Shown one piece after another: positions 32,486 to 44,062 of a stretch of DNA of 64,000 bases (positions are counted from its first letter, which is position 1; each line of letters opens with the position of its first letter). The translations under genes and the position numbers were made by a program. This DNA is from Acanthosepion lycidas (lineage: Eukaryota > Mollusca > Cephalopoda > Sepiida > Sepiidae), in contig OZ010580.1 in the NCBI GenBank assembly GCA_963932145.1, positions 34,738,051 to 34,802,050 of the forward strand, read 5' to 3'. The notes under the pieces are model-generated. The model ran no database searches. It worked only from the letters and a program-made list of their open reading frames with translations, and was not told the origin of the DNA.

Positions 32486-32805
32486 CACCAACCCGAAATA
32501 AAAAGATGAAAATATTGAAATATAAAACAATCCACAATGAACTTTTTATTTTTAATCAAATGAACATAAGCGCAAAATTGCCGCCGAAATGCGCGCGTGC
32601 ATATATATAACACTTCTGCTTCATCTTCACACGCATATTTGCTTGCCTTAGTACTAATTACCATTCTTGCAATTAAAAATATATGTACACATTTATAAGC
32701 ACTTAGGTGAATAATGCCTAGTCTGGCACACTAAATCAGAGTGGAGTACTTATGAAGATGTACTATCGTAATGGCTCGTTTAACCTGCTCACCATTACGG
32801 TTATC

Positions 32806-32847
32806 GCTCTCTCTCTCTCTCTCTACACACATATATATTATATTATA

Positions 32848-32878
<31 letters not shown>

Positions 32879-32890
32879 AGTGTGTGTGTT
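32806..32890. repeat. (CT)n, TA and TG arrays
   Basis: A CT run, then TATATTATATTATAATATA units, a CA run and a TG run. The following 830 bases to 33720 include a GC-richer block at 33120-33480 in which I recognise no gene. Confidence 0.9.
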
Positions 32891-33721
32891 TGTGCATATT
32901 AATAAAAGGATAGGAATATACATATAAATGTATAAGCACGTATACTCATATATAAAGTGGCTCATGTATACATACTTGTCCAGGAACTTATATAATCGAC
33001 ATCTTCTATAGGTGAAAAAAATGCATCCACATGGATGCACTTATATACTTTCACGACCATTGCAACGTATATACACGTACACTTATGCATAGACTCTCGT
33101 AAAAATGCATATCAGTCTATTTTTCGATGTACACGCTTCCTCAAGCTGGCCCTCCCCTGTGCTCTCTGCCATCCTACAGGAATGCCTGCGCGTGCGCAGC
33201 GCACTAAAGTGGCAATCGTGTCAAAGATTTCCTGTTGGAAGAACGATTTTGCAAAAGAAAGCTTTAGAAATTAACATCCGAGCTCAAAACTGAAGATTTC
33301 CGGTCGGGAGGCTGGCGATCAACATTGCAATTTCGGCACCGGAACAATATGATCTTTCGTTTTGTGCTGCGCCGTCAGACATTATAAAAGAAAAACCGCG
33401 GGTCGGCACGCGGTATCGGACGAGGTGGAAAATCAGGTGGGTGGGGGTTTGCTTTGGAAAAGTCGGCACCGTCTTGAAGTTCAGGCATGAACATCTAATA
33501 TCAAAGTTTTAACGCGAACAAAAGAAGAATTTGCCTCCAAGAATAAGTCTCAGATTTATGTGTCGATTATCGTCTCTATATTTCTTCAAATAGAAAGTTT
33601 TTGAATAAAACAAGTATTAAACTACAGCTTAATAAATTATTTTAGCACCCTCTTCATATGCAGGAATGTTTCAAATCACCAATGAAAACCTGAAACCACA
33701 GGTAACATCAAACTATTTATA

Positions 33722-34584
33722 CAGGGTATCCATTTAGTCCGTGTGCAATTTCAGTTACTTGTAGCTTTGTCAGTAAACATAATATAAACAATCTGTAAAA
33801 AGGATAAGATAGATAAATATATCTACTTTTTTCTTGTCCTCGGAAAATTTATTTCTTATTTGTTTTTACCTATTTTTTCAATTTATGTGGCACAAGGCCG
33901 AATTTAATGTGGGGTATCCGAGCCCGTAGGCTCGGCCAAAAATTCCCCGTAGACCCCGTATAAAAAGGGGTCGGGTAGATGTTTCCCGAGACAAGACTCT
34001 ACCCTTCGACATAGCCTCGTCTAGGGATCCTCTCCGACTGCAGACCAATATACAGTATATACTACTGTGTTTATGTGAATGGAGACATACTCATTATCGT
34101 CCTTAGGTATGCTACAACACCAAGCTTGATCAATTAGAACTGATAAATGATACAGTGTTTCAACAAGATGGTGGACTCTGCAAGTTAGACAATTTCTAAA
34201 TGAAAAAATCGCTAACAGGGGGATTGGTAGAGGTGAACTATTATTTTGGCCTCCACCATCACCAGACGACTCTATTGGATTTCTTTTTATAGAAATATGT
34301 GAAAATTAATGTTTATTCAACTAAACCTCGACCTTTAGAGAAGCCAGGATAATTGATGTGATTGACAGTATAAACTGAAAATCAGCTGAAAAATGTTTTC
34401 CAAGAACAACAGAATTCTATTATCCTTTGTATGTGTGCTGATGGCGGACATGTTGAAAATTAACAATCACACTAATAAATTTACATACTACTTCTCTCTT
34501 ACACTTTTTATAGATTGTTTCTATCATATATAGTTACAAAGCTACACGTATTTTAAATTGCATACGAACTTTATAGACACACTG
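33722..34584 (+). mobile_element. Decayed Tc1/mariner-type element
   Basis: The left end CAGGGTATCCATTTAGTCCG and the inverted right end CAGTGTGTCTATAAAGTTCG stay alignable for about 80 bases, including TGTAGCTTTGT and AAACAATCTGTAAAAAG. TA precedes the left end. Inside, VFQQDG and a TTLLDFFL-like block (about 34152-34300) mark the second and third catalytic regions of an IS630/Tc1-type transposase. Most of the N-terminal half is missing and stops are present. Length is 863 bases. Confidence 0.75.
34140..34310 (+). pseudogene. DDE transposase fragment
   Basis: FQQDG is the family's block around the second catalytic Asp. Further on, GLVEVNYYFGL and TTLLDFFL correspond to the WIGRGG- and PDLTPLDFFLWG-type blocks, with frame disruptions. 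Non-functional. Confidence 0.7.
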
Positions 34585-35630
34585 TTTATTATGTTATTTT
34601 CAGATACCTAAATACCTATGATAAACGTTAATTAATAAATCGGAGAGAATAAGAGATTAACAACAATAACTAATAATAAAATAAAACAATAGATATAATA
34701 AAAAATATATGTGGCTGGTAGAAACATTAATTTTACTGTAGATCTTAATCACCTTAACATATCTCTTTTTCTTTCATTGTTAGAGAACACTTGCCTTTTA
34801 CTTACAAAAGCAAAACTTTACACTTATTCTTTCGAATATTCAAATTGACAACCTCACTTTTTTTGACTGACTTTTGCTCTGTCAACCGATTTGACCTTCA
34901 ACCTTAAAGAACTATTATAATCCTTACAACATCGCCTTTTTTACTTTCCAGGTTTTAATTTGACAAATTATCAACGCAGCTTATATTCGTTATCATAGTA
35001 CAACACAAGGTTAGAACGTCTGGGAAAACCAGTTAAGATTAAACCCAGTACAGTAGTGACAGTCTTTGCTTGAAAAGGGTTCCCAGCGTGTTGCTTTGGA
35101 ATAAGTACTAAAATAGTAGCATTTCTTAAAGAATATATTGATATTTATTGTATACAAATTTACAATTATGGCCCAAGGTCAAAAAGGGGAAACGGGTTGT
35201 GGCTGGTCTTCACAGACTATCTTATACCTAGCTAATCCGATTCACGACTCATTACGAGTTGCACATTTACCATAAGAAATCATCCGTTACCAGTCAATAC
35301 ATATAACATAATACCGCATACTCTCAGGGAACCTAATAAATGCACCCCGCGACATAAAAATTTAATGATATATAATCATTAAATTTTACATAAAAATCTA
35401 TGGATGATTTGCAATGAGAGGTAAGGAGATGAACCTCAAAACAAACTAAATATCAAAAGAAAGAAACTAAGGGTAAGTGATGTTAGTAGGGCCCGTCCAA
35501 CCCACAAAAAAAGAGAGGCCGTTGTATTCTTCCCTAAGACAGAATCAAGGGGTTCTCTCGCTAAGGGAGAGGGAAAGGTGAAAATATATACGGATATTGG
35601 GGAATAATGAAAGCTGACCCAGTCGAGATG
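34585..35630. other. AT-rich DNA with a small hairpin
   Basis: No coding or transposon signal. A perfect 13-bp hairpin with arms AAAATTTAATGAT / ATCATTAAATTTT lies at 35357-35387. Confidence 0.45.
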
Positions 35631-35654
35631 AAAAAAAAAAAAAAAAAAAAAAAA
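35631..35654 (+). repeat. Poly(A) run
   Basis: 24 A residues, possibly an old retroposon tail. A matching 21-base poly(T) occurs at 36339-36359, so the 0.7 kb between them is bounded by inverted homopolymers. The interior (35655-36338) is GC-balanced and not recognised. Confidence 0.7.
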
Positions 35655-36429
35655 TGGAGACGTTGGGAATCATAAATTTGGATCATAAACAAATATGCAG
35701 CCGGGAACAGGTCGGGAACAACACTTATTCACATTAACTAGGTACATAAAGCTTGCCTAGCATAACCAGGGGAGGGCTCCACAGGAAACCATCCCAATGT
35801 GAATTAGCTAGACCTAAAGTCTGTCGAAACCAAGCATTTTCTATACGTTCTAATCTTCATCTTGAGCAAGAATCGGATCAGGTCCTGATGAGAAAGACGG
35901 TTGCCTCGCAAGACTTCCTCCTGTCGCATCGTCCAAATCACCATTCGGGCCGTGGTCAGCGGCGATAGAAACACCATTCATTTCACCCCAGAATACGGGA
36001 GCGACACATTATCACACGCGTATGCGCGATCAATGAGCACGAGCTTTTCGGGAGCGATACGAGCCGTCAACTCGCCGACATGGTTGCATAAGAAGCGGAC
36101 CCTTAGAGAATATATTTATTGACAAACAAAAGATAGGTATTCCAGTTTATTTAAAGAATTTGCCATAAGTTTCCTTCAAGCTATGTAAATATCGCTAAAA
36201 TATATCACCAGTAAAAAAAAATAAAAAAATATTCAAGTCGGTTTTGGGCGAATTAGTGTGAGGCTTAATTTGATTAGCATAGCGGCTCTAAAAACTCAAT
36301 CCGGCCTTGGTTATAATCTGGTATTATCCCCACCGTTTTTTTTTTTTTTTTTTTTTTTACTAAGGTTGTGCTTAAATATATGCTAATTTGGTTTGCAATA
36401 AATAGTTTATTTTATTCAATCGAGTTTGC

Positions 36430-36690
36430 TCGGACATTCATGAGTCTATCATGCCAACCATCAGGGTCCTGCGTCAAGGTAGGAAGGTCATTAGAGAGAC
36501 ATCCTGCACCATAACAGCTGGTCAATGTAGGTGGTTACTGGACGACCATCCTGTCTTGCACGATAGCTAGGTGTTCAAAACAGTAGATCACTCGCGAGTT
36601 CTTGTGTTTGCCCGCCAGCTGTGCCCTGCAAAGCGCATTCTGCGTTCGCGTAAGATTGTAGAAATATCAAAGATGGGTCCATACAGTTCT
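36430..36690 (-). pseudogene. Non-LTR retrotransposon C-terminal relic
   Basis: The minus strand reads RKRRMRFAGHSWRANKNS, DRMVVQ, then TLTQDPDGWHDRLMNVRANS. This is the FAGH...GRP...TY...DRDGWRERV arrangement common at the C-terminus of non-LTR retrotransposon polyproteins. One in-frame stop is present. It differs from LINE-A and LINE-B, so it is a third LINE family. Confidence 0.7.
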
Positions 36691-39201
36691 GATGATCTAT
36701 TATTATGCACTTTTAATCAGTCGAGTGCTAAGCAATGACAGGCTACTATAGTTAGGAGTTTTAAGAGTTTCACTTAGATTTTAGTCAAAGACATTTTGTC
36801 AAATGGCGTAAATCAATAATTAAACAACAACTTAATGAAGAATCATTTGTAAATTCTGTAGATGTCTCTAGCGCATATATTAAGCTGAGTAAGAAAAAGT
36901 TTCATCTGATTTCCCTACGAAAATGCCCTGTTGTCTTGTAGTTTATAAATTACCCATAACCCAACAGAGTTTTTATTTATTTATTTATTATTAATTTTCA
37001 TATTCCTTCAGGATCCGTGGGGTGGGGGCGCTCATGCTTCTACACATATTCCTTTCATTCCTTATCTGCGAATTGCCAGGAATGGCATTTGAGTGGTTTC
37101 CTTTTGTCGTCTTCATTGCAGTTTTGAAGATTTTTTTCTTTTCTTAGATTGGTTGTCATCCAAATCTAGAGGGCTCAGTCTATTCTGTTATTTAATCCAG
37201 AGCTACACTGGAGGGGGGAATGGATTTATTGCTTTAACACGAAAATGAACACAACAGACGAAGCTGGAATAGGAACTCGGTCCACATCTACAATTTTTCA
37301 TAAATTTTGTGGCGTTTTGCAGATAATTGGTTTCTCTCTCTGAATGCTCATAATCTTGAACAGGCGCTCGACCGAGCTTGAAATGCCTGTACCGCTCAAC
37401 CTAAAGAATATCTGACAAGCATTTTGAAGACTTTCGTAATAATCCTTCGAACTTACCGCAAAACTTGATGCAGGCACGTTTCTTTAATATGTCAGCTATT
37501 GTAAAGATCGCAGAGCCGTTGCAGCAGAACGTTATAAAATTTCGTGTAGTAATTGAACAGGTGCAGATAGCATGAAGCTTGTTAGCAGACCGACTCAGTA
37601 GACTAGGTATCAATGTCAGTTACGCGCGTATTTCCGGCGGGCGATGAAAATCGTAGGGCGCAAACTTTCCGGTATGACTTCGTATAGTAATAGAGTGATT
37701 AACTTTTATACATAACTTTAAAATGGTTAAATTTCACCATTTTACAGCTAACTCAAATCCTCAAACAAATCCAGTCTGAAAAGGGTTCATATCTAAAGAT
37801 TAATTGTACAACCAAGAAGTAAAAACTAACATTTTCGTGCTTTCAAAAAAGGGGATCGAGCGTAGTTGGGATCATCGAGCCAATGCGAACGAGCCTTTCC
37901 TTTAGCTGCATTGTAGTATACCGTGTCCACTTTCAGCTACTATTTAAATTTCGCGAAATTCTACTCGAATCGTAATCAGCAGATTCGTCTACTTCTAACG
38001 TACTTAAACTCTGTGCAGATAAATATCCCGAATATTTAATTACGCAGAAGTAGGCTGATGAACTGGCAGCAGATTTTTACATGCGTAGCAAGCAACGGAG
38101 TCGCACACAAAAGTCTGGACGGCAACTCCTTATACGTCTGGTTAACACAAGTTCAGGTCTTTACTCTAAGGAAGGCACGTGAACAAGAAGAATTTTAGCT
38201 ATGGCGATGTTTTGTAAATATATGGAAGAAAACTAGTATATTTATTGGATAGTACGAAAAGTCTGTTGCTCGTTTGCCGACAGACCCGTCGATTGGGAAG
38301 CGGGCACCAGACAAGAGACATCGTGAGATTTGAAAGCAGTTTAATTTTCGTTGTTAAACCCCTATTCGTGACAAGTTTTCTTGTTCTTAGCCGAGTGAAT
38401 GTTCGTCTTTTATAATCGTTTATGGAACAATTTAGCCACCCACCTCGGCCTCTGGTCACACAGCCTTTCTCCAAGCCTATTATCCAACTACACGACAGGT
38501 ATATAGGTACACTTTATTCCAAATGACTGTTAAGTCCATTTGAGACAGCCTCTTTGCGGTTGATCTGATAATGTACTAACACGAGAATTACAAGCGATTT
38601 CCTGCGTAGACTTAGTAAAAAGGATTACTTTATTGATCGCCACTTATCTTTTATACAAGAGACATCTGATGGTTTGCCTCAAAACCAAGCTCCTCAACTG
38701 ACAAGATGTTCGCCGTAGTCAAGTCATTCCGGCTCATTTTAAGTTTTCTCCTTCATTGTTCTCCCCAACGTCGCAACCTCTAATTCTAAGCATTTAACCA
38801 TTTCCCGTCTGCCTACCTAACACCGTCACACCCGTCCCGGGATTTAATAAATGGAGGGCGGGTATCAGTGGTCACTATTTGAGTATTACCACCTCCGCTA
38901 CCCTATCTACGTATCACTGTCATCCAACGCAGTTACCACAATCACTGTCAACGCTACCAGTTTTAATAGAATTAAATCCATCGCAGGTTCACTTGTGGTG
39001 ATCGGGGATTTTATTTACTCATTTAACTGTTAACTTTGCTTTTGGTTAAGAACTTTTATAACTGTTATAAGAGATTGTGATCTGAGATTTCGATCGATTC
39101 AATCATGGAATAGGACAATGCATTTTTATTTATATACTAAATAATATTCTACAAATAAACAAATAAAAAACGGGACAATTAACACTAACATATAATTAGA
39201 T
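36691..39201. other. Unique DNA, nothing recognised
   Basis: About 2.5 kb without clear repeats. GC-balanced segments at 37610-38180 and 38660-38850 contain no convincing frame; the 91-codon minus frame at 38199-38474 and the 60-codon plus frame at 38851 have no motif. Apart from the GC-richer block near 13 kb, this is among the best candidates for ordinary intergenic or intronic DNA. Confidence 0.4.
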
Positions 39202-39545
39202 GATGGTACCTAGACTTTATGAATTTAAGCGCAGTACTAGATTGGCGGCAAGGTCCCATCCTTTTACAGTTGAAATAGATAGATGTAACCGAATGTTCTA
39301 TGCTAACAGTTTCTTTTCTCATACTTCTCGTTTCTGGAACTGTCTTCTGGCTTATTGCTTTCCAGACAAGTTTGATTTTCAAAAATTTAAATACAATGTC
39401 AATCGCTATCTTCTGTCTTCTAAGTTCTTGTTCTTTTATTGTTCTCGCTCAATGCTTTTCCTATATTCTTTCACATCCAATAAACCACTTGCGTCATAGT
39501 GACTTTATTTCCTTGCTTCGGGTGAAGTGATTTTAAAAAACAATG
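39202..39545 (+). pseudogene. LINE-A 3' fragment
   Basis: MVPRLYEFKRSTRLAARSHP, FTVEIDRCNRMFYANSFFSH and FQKFKYNVNRYLL give the C-terminal block in nearly one frame. The tail is GCTTCGGGTGAAGTGATTTT. Shorter LINE-A pieces follow at 39630-39730 (3' UTR and tail) and 39830-39872 (the IIGPVLASRLQS block only). Confidence 0.85.
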
Positions 39546-39903
39546 TAATTAGAAAATGGTCCAATTAACACTAAAAATAATTAAATGCCTTAAGAAATTA
39601 TGCCCTGATCTATCCCCTAACCTTCTCTTTGTCCTTTCCTCTATCACTCCTCTTTGCTCTCGCTCTCTGTAACCCATTGCATGCTAGGGGCTTCCCGCCT
39701 TGCTTGGGGTGGAATGCTTAAAAAATCATATCTATATTTTGAAGACACGATAACCATATTGTCGAAAGTTTTAATCATTGATGTTTCGTCAGAAATAAGA
39801 ATTAACGCTATAATCCATAGAAAAATTTACATTATCGGTCCTGTCCTGGCATCTAGGCTTCAATCATATTAAAGCTTATTCAAGCTTCATATATTCTTCA
39901 TAT

Positions 39904-39996
39904 TGAAATTGGAACTCGTCTCTTTGAATTCCATTTACGAGCCGTTATCCATTACACCACCCGCATATCCAAGCTTACAGCACTTGGTATTCTCAA
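39904..39996 (-). mobile_element. SINE-Arg copy, inverted partner
   Basis: On the minus strand: the 5S 3' end (GAATACCAAGTGCTGTAAGC), the tRNA-Arg-like A box and the B box GAGTTCCAATTTC. It stops shortly after the head. It mirrors the next feature. Confidence 0.85.
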
Positions 39997-40013
39997 GCGG
40001 TCAGCTGTATAGT

Positions 40014-40310
40014 TTGAGAATACCAAGTGCTATAAGCTTGGATGTGCGGGTGGTGTAATAGATAACGGCTCGTAAATGGAAATCAGAGAGACGAGTTCCA
40101 ATTCCAGTCGAATTCGTTATATTCATTTACGGGCATATACCTTTAGGAAAGGTAGGAATTCACCTCTTTTATCCTCAGCTATGGTTTAATTAGTAAAACT
40201 TCTGTCAGTAAATCATTATCCCCCCCCCCCAATTCCTATAATCTAAAAATACTTTCTGGCTTTAAATAACCTACAAAAGGTTAATAAACCGTAGAAAACA
40301 AATCAACCCA
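40014..40310 (+). mobile_element. SINE-Arg copy, right half of palindrome
   Basis: GAATACCAAGTGCTATAAGC, then GTGCGGGTGGTGTAATAGATA (A box) and GAGTTCCAATTCCAG (B box), followed by the full body and tail (CTTTCTGGCTTTAAATAACC, near 40310 AAACAAATCAACCC). A 10-base C run sits in the tail. Confidence 0.88.
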
Positions 40311-40389
40311 GCAAATAAATTTAGTGTTAAGAAATACTTTAAATATCGTTAGAAGCAAAGAAAGTTGAATTGCTGTGTTATATCTAATA

Positions 40390-41044
40390 CTAGCAGTAGG
40401 GCCCGGCGTTGCCTGGGGATGTAACAGTAAGAGATAGATCAAGTATCGACCATCATAAAGACTGAAAAATAAAATTGACAAAGATTATTGTTTAAGGTTG
40501 ACGGACACGCATGTCTTAATTATTTTTATTTTTATTACGAATTGGTCAAACCCAAACTCAAACAAAAACATTGTTTTCAATCGTTATGAGTCTACCGATT
40601 GAATAGAATTTTCCAATTTTATTATAAACAATTATCTTGTAAATGGAATTTTTAAAGCATTCTGAATGTAAAAATAAAGAAAATAAAAAGTGAAGTTTTG
40701 TTGAAATCAGTTGAAAAATGTAGGAAATCCGATCCCATATATAAACGAACACACACACAACCAACCTGGGTTTTATAATAAGTATAACTCGATAACTCGA
40801 TATTAATAAGTATAACTCGATATCAGTTGTCCCCCTTTCATTAATGCCTCTTAATCGTGTTTTCAAATTTATTTCGTGCAAAAACAATTGTGCTTTCCAA
40901 TTTTTGGCGCTGTCAGAACCACCGCAAGGTAATTTTACGTAGTCCTGTGAAGTTTTGTTGAAATCGGTTGAAAAATGTAGGAAATCCGATCCAATATATA
41001 AACGTACAGACACACAGACAATCTGCGTTTTATAATAAGTAAGA
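40390..41044 (-). mobile_element. Helitron with duplicated 5' terminus
   Basis: On the minus strand it starts TCTTACTTATTATAAAACGC after A and ends in a GGCAACGCCGGGCCCTA-type hairpin followed by CTGCTAG before T, the Helitron hallmarks. Length is 655 bases with no Rep/Helicase. A second copy of the 5' terminal region (TATTATAAAACCCAGGTTGG onward through the GATCGGATTTCC-like segment) lies inside at about 40692-40787, giving tandem 5' ends. Confidence 0.87.
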
Positions 41045-41052
41045 TTTTATAA

Positions 41053-41290
41053 GACAGGGAATGCTGAACAATTTTCTCCCAGACGAAGAAGAGACTTGAA
41101 GCAACAGTAATGTGGTTCTACAGAAGGATGCTGAGAATATGGAACATGTGAGTAACGAAGAAGTCTTAAGCAAGATAGGAACTACAAGGAAACGAATTTA
41201 CAATCAGACAGGTATAATTGAACTTTCTGGGACATTATCAGGAAAGGGACCTAGAGAACTCGTACGATATTCTGATATTTACGATTACAT
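41053..41290 (+). pseudogene. LINE-B 3' fragment
   Basis: Contains MWFYRRMLRIWNM, SNEEVLSKIGTTRKR and a decayed QTGIIELSGTL block. Truncated downstream by a minus-strand SINE-L. Only 8 bases separate it from the Helitron's 5' end. Confidence 0.8.
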
Positions 41291-41299
41291 ACACATAAA

Positions 41300-41780
41300 A
41301 AAAAAACTGACATAAATATACATTAATGCATTTATATGTCTGGCCGCTCGTATCCGAGAATGCCTGTCTGCTAGGGTGGCTACCCAATCCCTGTTGCAGA
41401 CATCTACTCAGGCACATTTGTATTTGTTCAGCACGCACAGAGTCCACCTGTGGTTTATACTGCAAATATGCTGAGCCGGCATTAAATATTGTTTCTGAGA
41501 GATAACGCATAATCTGGTGAGATCAACAGTGTGAACAAGGCGATGACTTGCGACTTCGTCGTTCCGAATAGATTCATCTATCTTATTTTACTTACAGAGC
41601 TTGGGTCAACTCGTGCTACTTTTAAACGGTTCCGCACGCTGGGATCGTCTACCCACGCTGATATTATTTACCAAGAAGTCACCTCTTTTATCAAATCGAC
41701 CATAGTGAGATTCGAAACCGGGTCTCATGGTTTGAACGCTAACGTTTTAACCACTTGTCAAAGCGCCCACATACATTAAC
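41300..41780 (-). mobile_element. SINE-L copy
   Basis: A box GACAAGTGGTTAAAACG (rc 41746-41762) and B box CCCGGTTTCGAATCTC (rc 41707-41722) precede the same body as the 15 kb copy, including TCCACCTGTGGTTTATACTG-like sequence and the GGCCGCTCGTATCC-like end. Confidence 0.75.
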
Positions 41781-41819
41781 GTAGATACACCTAGTCAAGC
41801 ATACACAGTAAAACATATT

Positions 41820-41873
41820 TTATATATATATATATAATATATATATATAATATATAATATAATATATATATAA

Positions 41874-41951
<78 letters not shown>
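41820..41951. repeat. (TA)n/TAATA array
   Basis: About 130 bases of TA with AATATATAA variants. Confidence 0.95.
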
Positions 41952-41954
<3 letters not shown>

Positions 41955-43202
41955 AAAGATTCAGTAATGTCTCCTTTATTCTCTCACCTGCTTTATTCTT
42001 TCTGAGATCTTCAGTTACGTCATAAATTGTTTCACCGTGCCATTTTCATTTTCCGTTTCTTCTCGCTCTCTATTTTCTTTCCCACGTGTCCGATCGGCCA
42101 TTGCATTGTTTTATTCAAACCTCTGCAGGCTCCCAAGTTCAGAGTTGGTACAATTCTCTATGGTACCCATCCCTCTCTTTGTCCGTCCTTCCCATCGCCT
42201 ACCTCTGTGGCGCTTCCTTCACTTTTCCGAAGGACGTAAGAGATTGGAAAAATAAACAGCCTACTGATGACTCTACGAAATAATATCGAAATAAATAGGG
42301 ACTGCGTCTTTCACTTCGACCTGTCGACCAGTTTTCGAACAAATATCATATACTTTGTCCATAAAATATTGCCTCTGCGAAATTCTTGAATTATCTATTT
42401 GTTTGTTTACGATGTCGACCAATGCACGGTTGACACCCCCGTTCTAAATATATTCACTCAGATGTTTTACCGTGAACTTTATGCCTCGTTTTTCTCTTCA
42501 TTTTCAATCGTTTCATCCTGCAATGTCGGCAGTTATTCACATCGAGAGATCGAATGTTGAAGCGTATACGCTGAACTTAGAAAGACTTTATTTCCATAAA
42601 ATACACAATTGTCAAACGGACACCTGTCACTAAACAAACCGAGAGAAAGATTAGTTTTCAAGTATTTTTCTATTGGGCTTTCTCATATTTCAGTCAGCTA
42701 ATATATTTCTTTCACTGAAAGATAATAAAAAAAAAATTATACATATAATAGCCATATTTTCTTGTATTATTTCTTGACCACTGACATCTTTCTTTACGAT
42801 TTTGAATGTGTTTATGTCATAAAAGCATTAGTAGCTTACACAGATTTATAATAACTGATTTAAACCCGATTCCTCATTATTCTTTTTGTTGTCTCAAAAG
42901 TCTGCTTTTTTTAAAGCAAGATTTGGAAAGATGATATAATTAAACGACTGTAGACAATTCAAGGGAATATTCATTCTCCTGTTTTAACTAAAAAAGTAAA
43001 AAGGAAAAAAAATGTTATTTCCATCAAATCCGCAATTATTTGGGTAATTGATCTAACATCTAAACAAAACAGCACTTGTTAAAAATAAAATGCATGTGCA
43101 AAAAACTATTTACTTTACATGTTAAACATAGCAATCTTTAATGATAATGCGATACAAGCTCAAAAAATTACAATATCCAGTAGGAGACATTTTAATTATC
43201 AC
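41952..43202. other. Unique DNA, nothing recognised
   Basis: A pyrimidine-rich, GC-balanced stretch at 42000-42240 gives three overlapping frames of 65-72 codons, none with a motif. The rest is AT-rich. Confidence 0.4.
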
Positions 43203-43415
43203 AAGGATGGGTGGTTCAAAGATAACGACTTAGAACGAGAAATTGGAGAGCAGAATTCGAATTCCAGTCACATTCACCTATGCGCAAAGATCCCTGCATC
43301 ATGCATCCATCTCTTCTCCTCCACTCAGTTATGGGTTGAATAGCAGAACAGACGAGACCCTATAATCTTGGTTGTCAACCAGTCTACAGAAAGAAACGGA
43401 AATTTTTCTGCCTAG
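43203..43415 (+). mobile_element. SINE-Arg copy, no 5S part
   Basis: GATGGGTGGTTCAAAGATAACG, then the B box CAGAATTCGAATTCCAG. The body, with GTTATGGGTTGAATAGCAGA, matches the 1.1 kb copy, so the two belong to one subfamily. Confidence 0.75.
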
Positions 43416-43663
43416 TTTGTCATGATTAAAAATAGACATGATCGCCCAACCGTGTATCACGTATGGTACTTGATTTATTTCTGGTCACAAATGAATTTTA
43501 ACGAAGCAAAATATATCAAACTGATGCTTATCTAAAGCCTCGTAGCTGAATGCTATCTAAATAAAAATATGTTATTTTAAAAGCGAGATAACATTTTAAA
43601 ATTCTTATTTGTCTTTGAAAGATGTTTCGGTTCGTTAAAGGGTCACAAAACCAACACTGTCGC

Positions 43664-44062
43664 TCTCGGCTCGAACGAGACGGCCCGCTGAAATAATGCT
43701 TATTGCTAAATTGGGGAAAAGAAACCAACAGGATTTCTCTTAGTAACGGTGAGTGAATTGGAAGAAACCGGGTGCCGAATCCCGAAGCAAACAAAAGGTT
43801 TCGGTATGTGTGACCCATAGCGAGAAGGTTAGTTTTGTCTTGGAGTTCCCTCATTCGGGCCGTCCACAGCGGATGCCTGGCCCATTCGGTGCGAGCGGCG
43901 AGCGATGGTCTTCGATCCACGAGTTGGTGTGCTAGGGAAGGCAGCCCAAATAGTGTAGTAAGCTCCATTCATTCCTAAGTACCAGGTCGAGTTCAATAAA
44001 CGACAAGTACTGTGAGGGAATTAAAAAAAAAAAACAACAAACTTTGAAGCTCAGTGACCGAC
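43664..44062 (+). pseudogene. Degenerate 28S rRNA 5' fragment
   Basis: Segments align in order with the first 400 bases of large-subunit rRNA: CGGCCCGCTGAA, GGGGAAAAGAAACCAAC, TAGTAACGGTGAGTGAA, GCCGAATCCCGAAG, GGCAGCCCAAATAG, CGACAAGTACTGTGAGGGAA and AACTTTGAAG. Similarity fades after that. Divergence and small indels are spread throughout, so it is an old dispersed pseudogene, not part of an rDNA unit. The minus-strand 146-codon frame over it is a shadow. Confidence 0.88.

Noticed and set aside
40558..41013. 151-codon minus-strand frame
   Set aside because: It falls within a non-autonomous Helitron and its duplicated end, with no Rep or Helicase motif.
42027..42283. Three overlapping plus-strand frames
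   Set aside because: A pyrimidine-rich stretch is open in several frames at once. None has a recognisable domain.
43528..43968. 146-codon minus-strand frame
   Set aside because: It lies antisense over the degenerate 28S rRNA fragment, whose plus-strand match explains the sequence.
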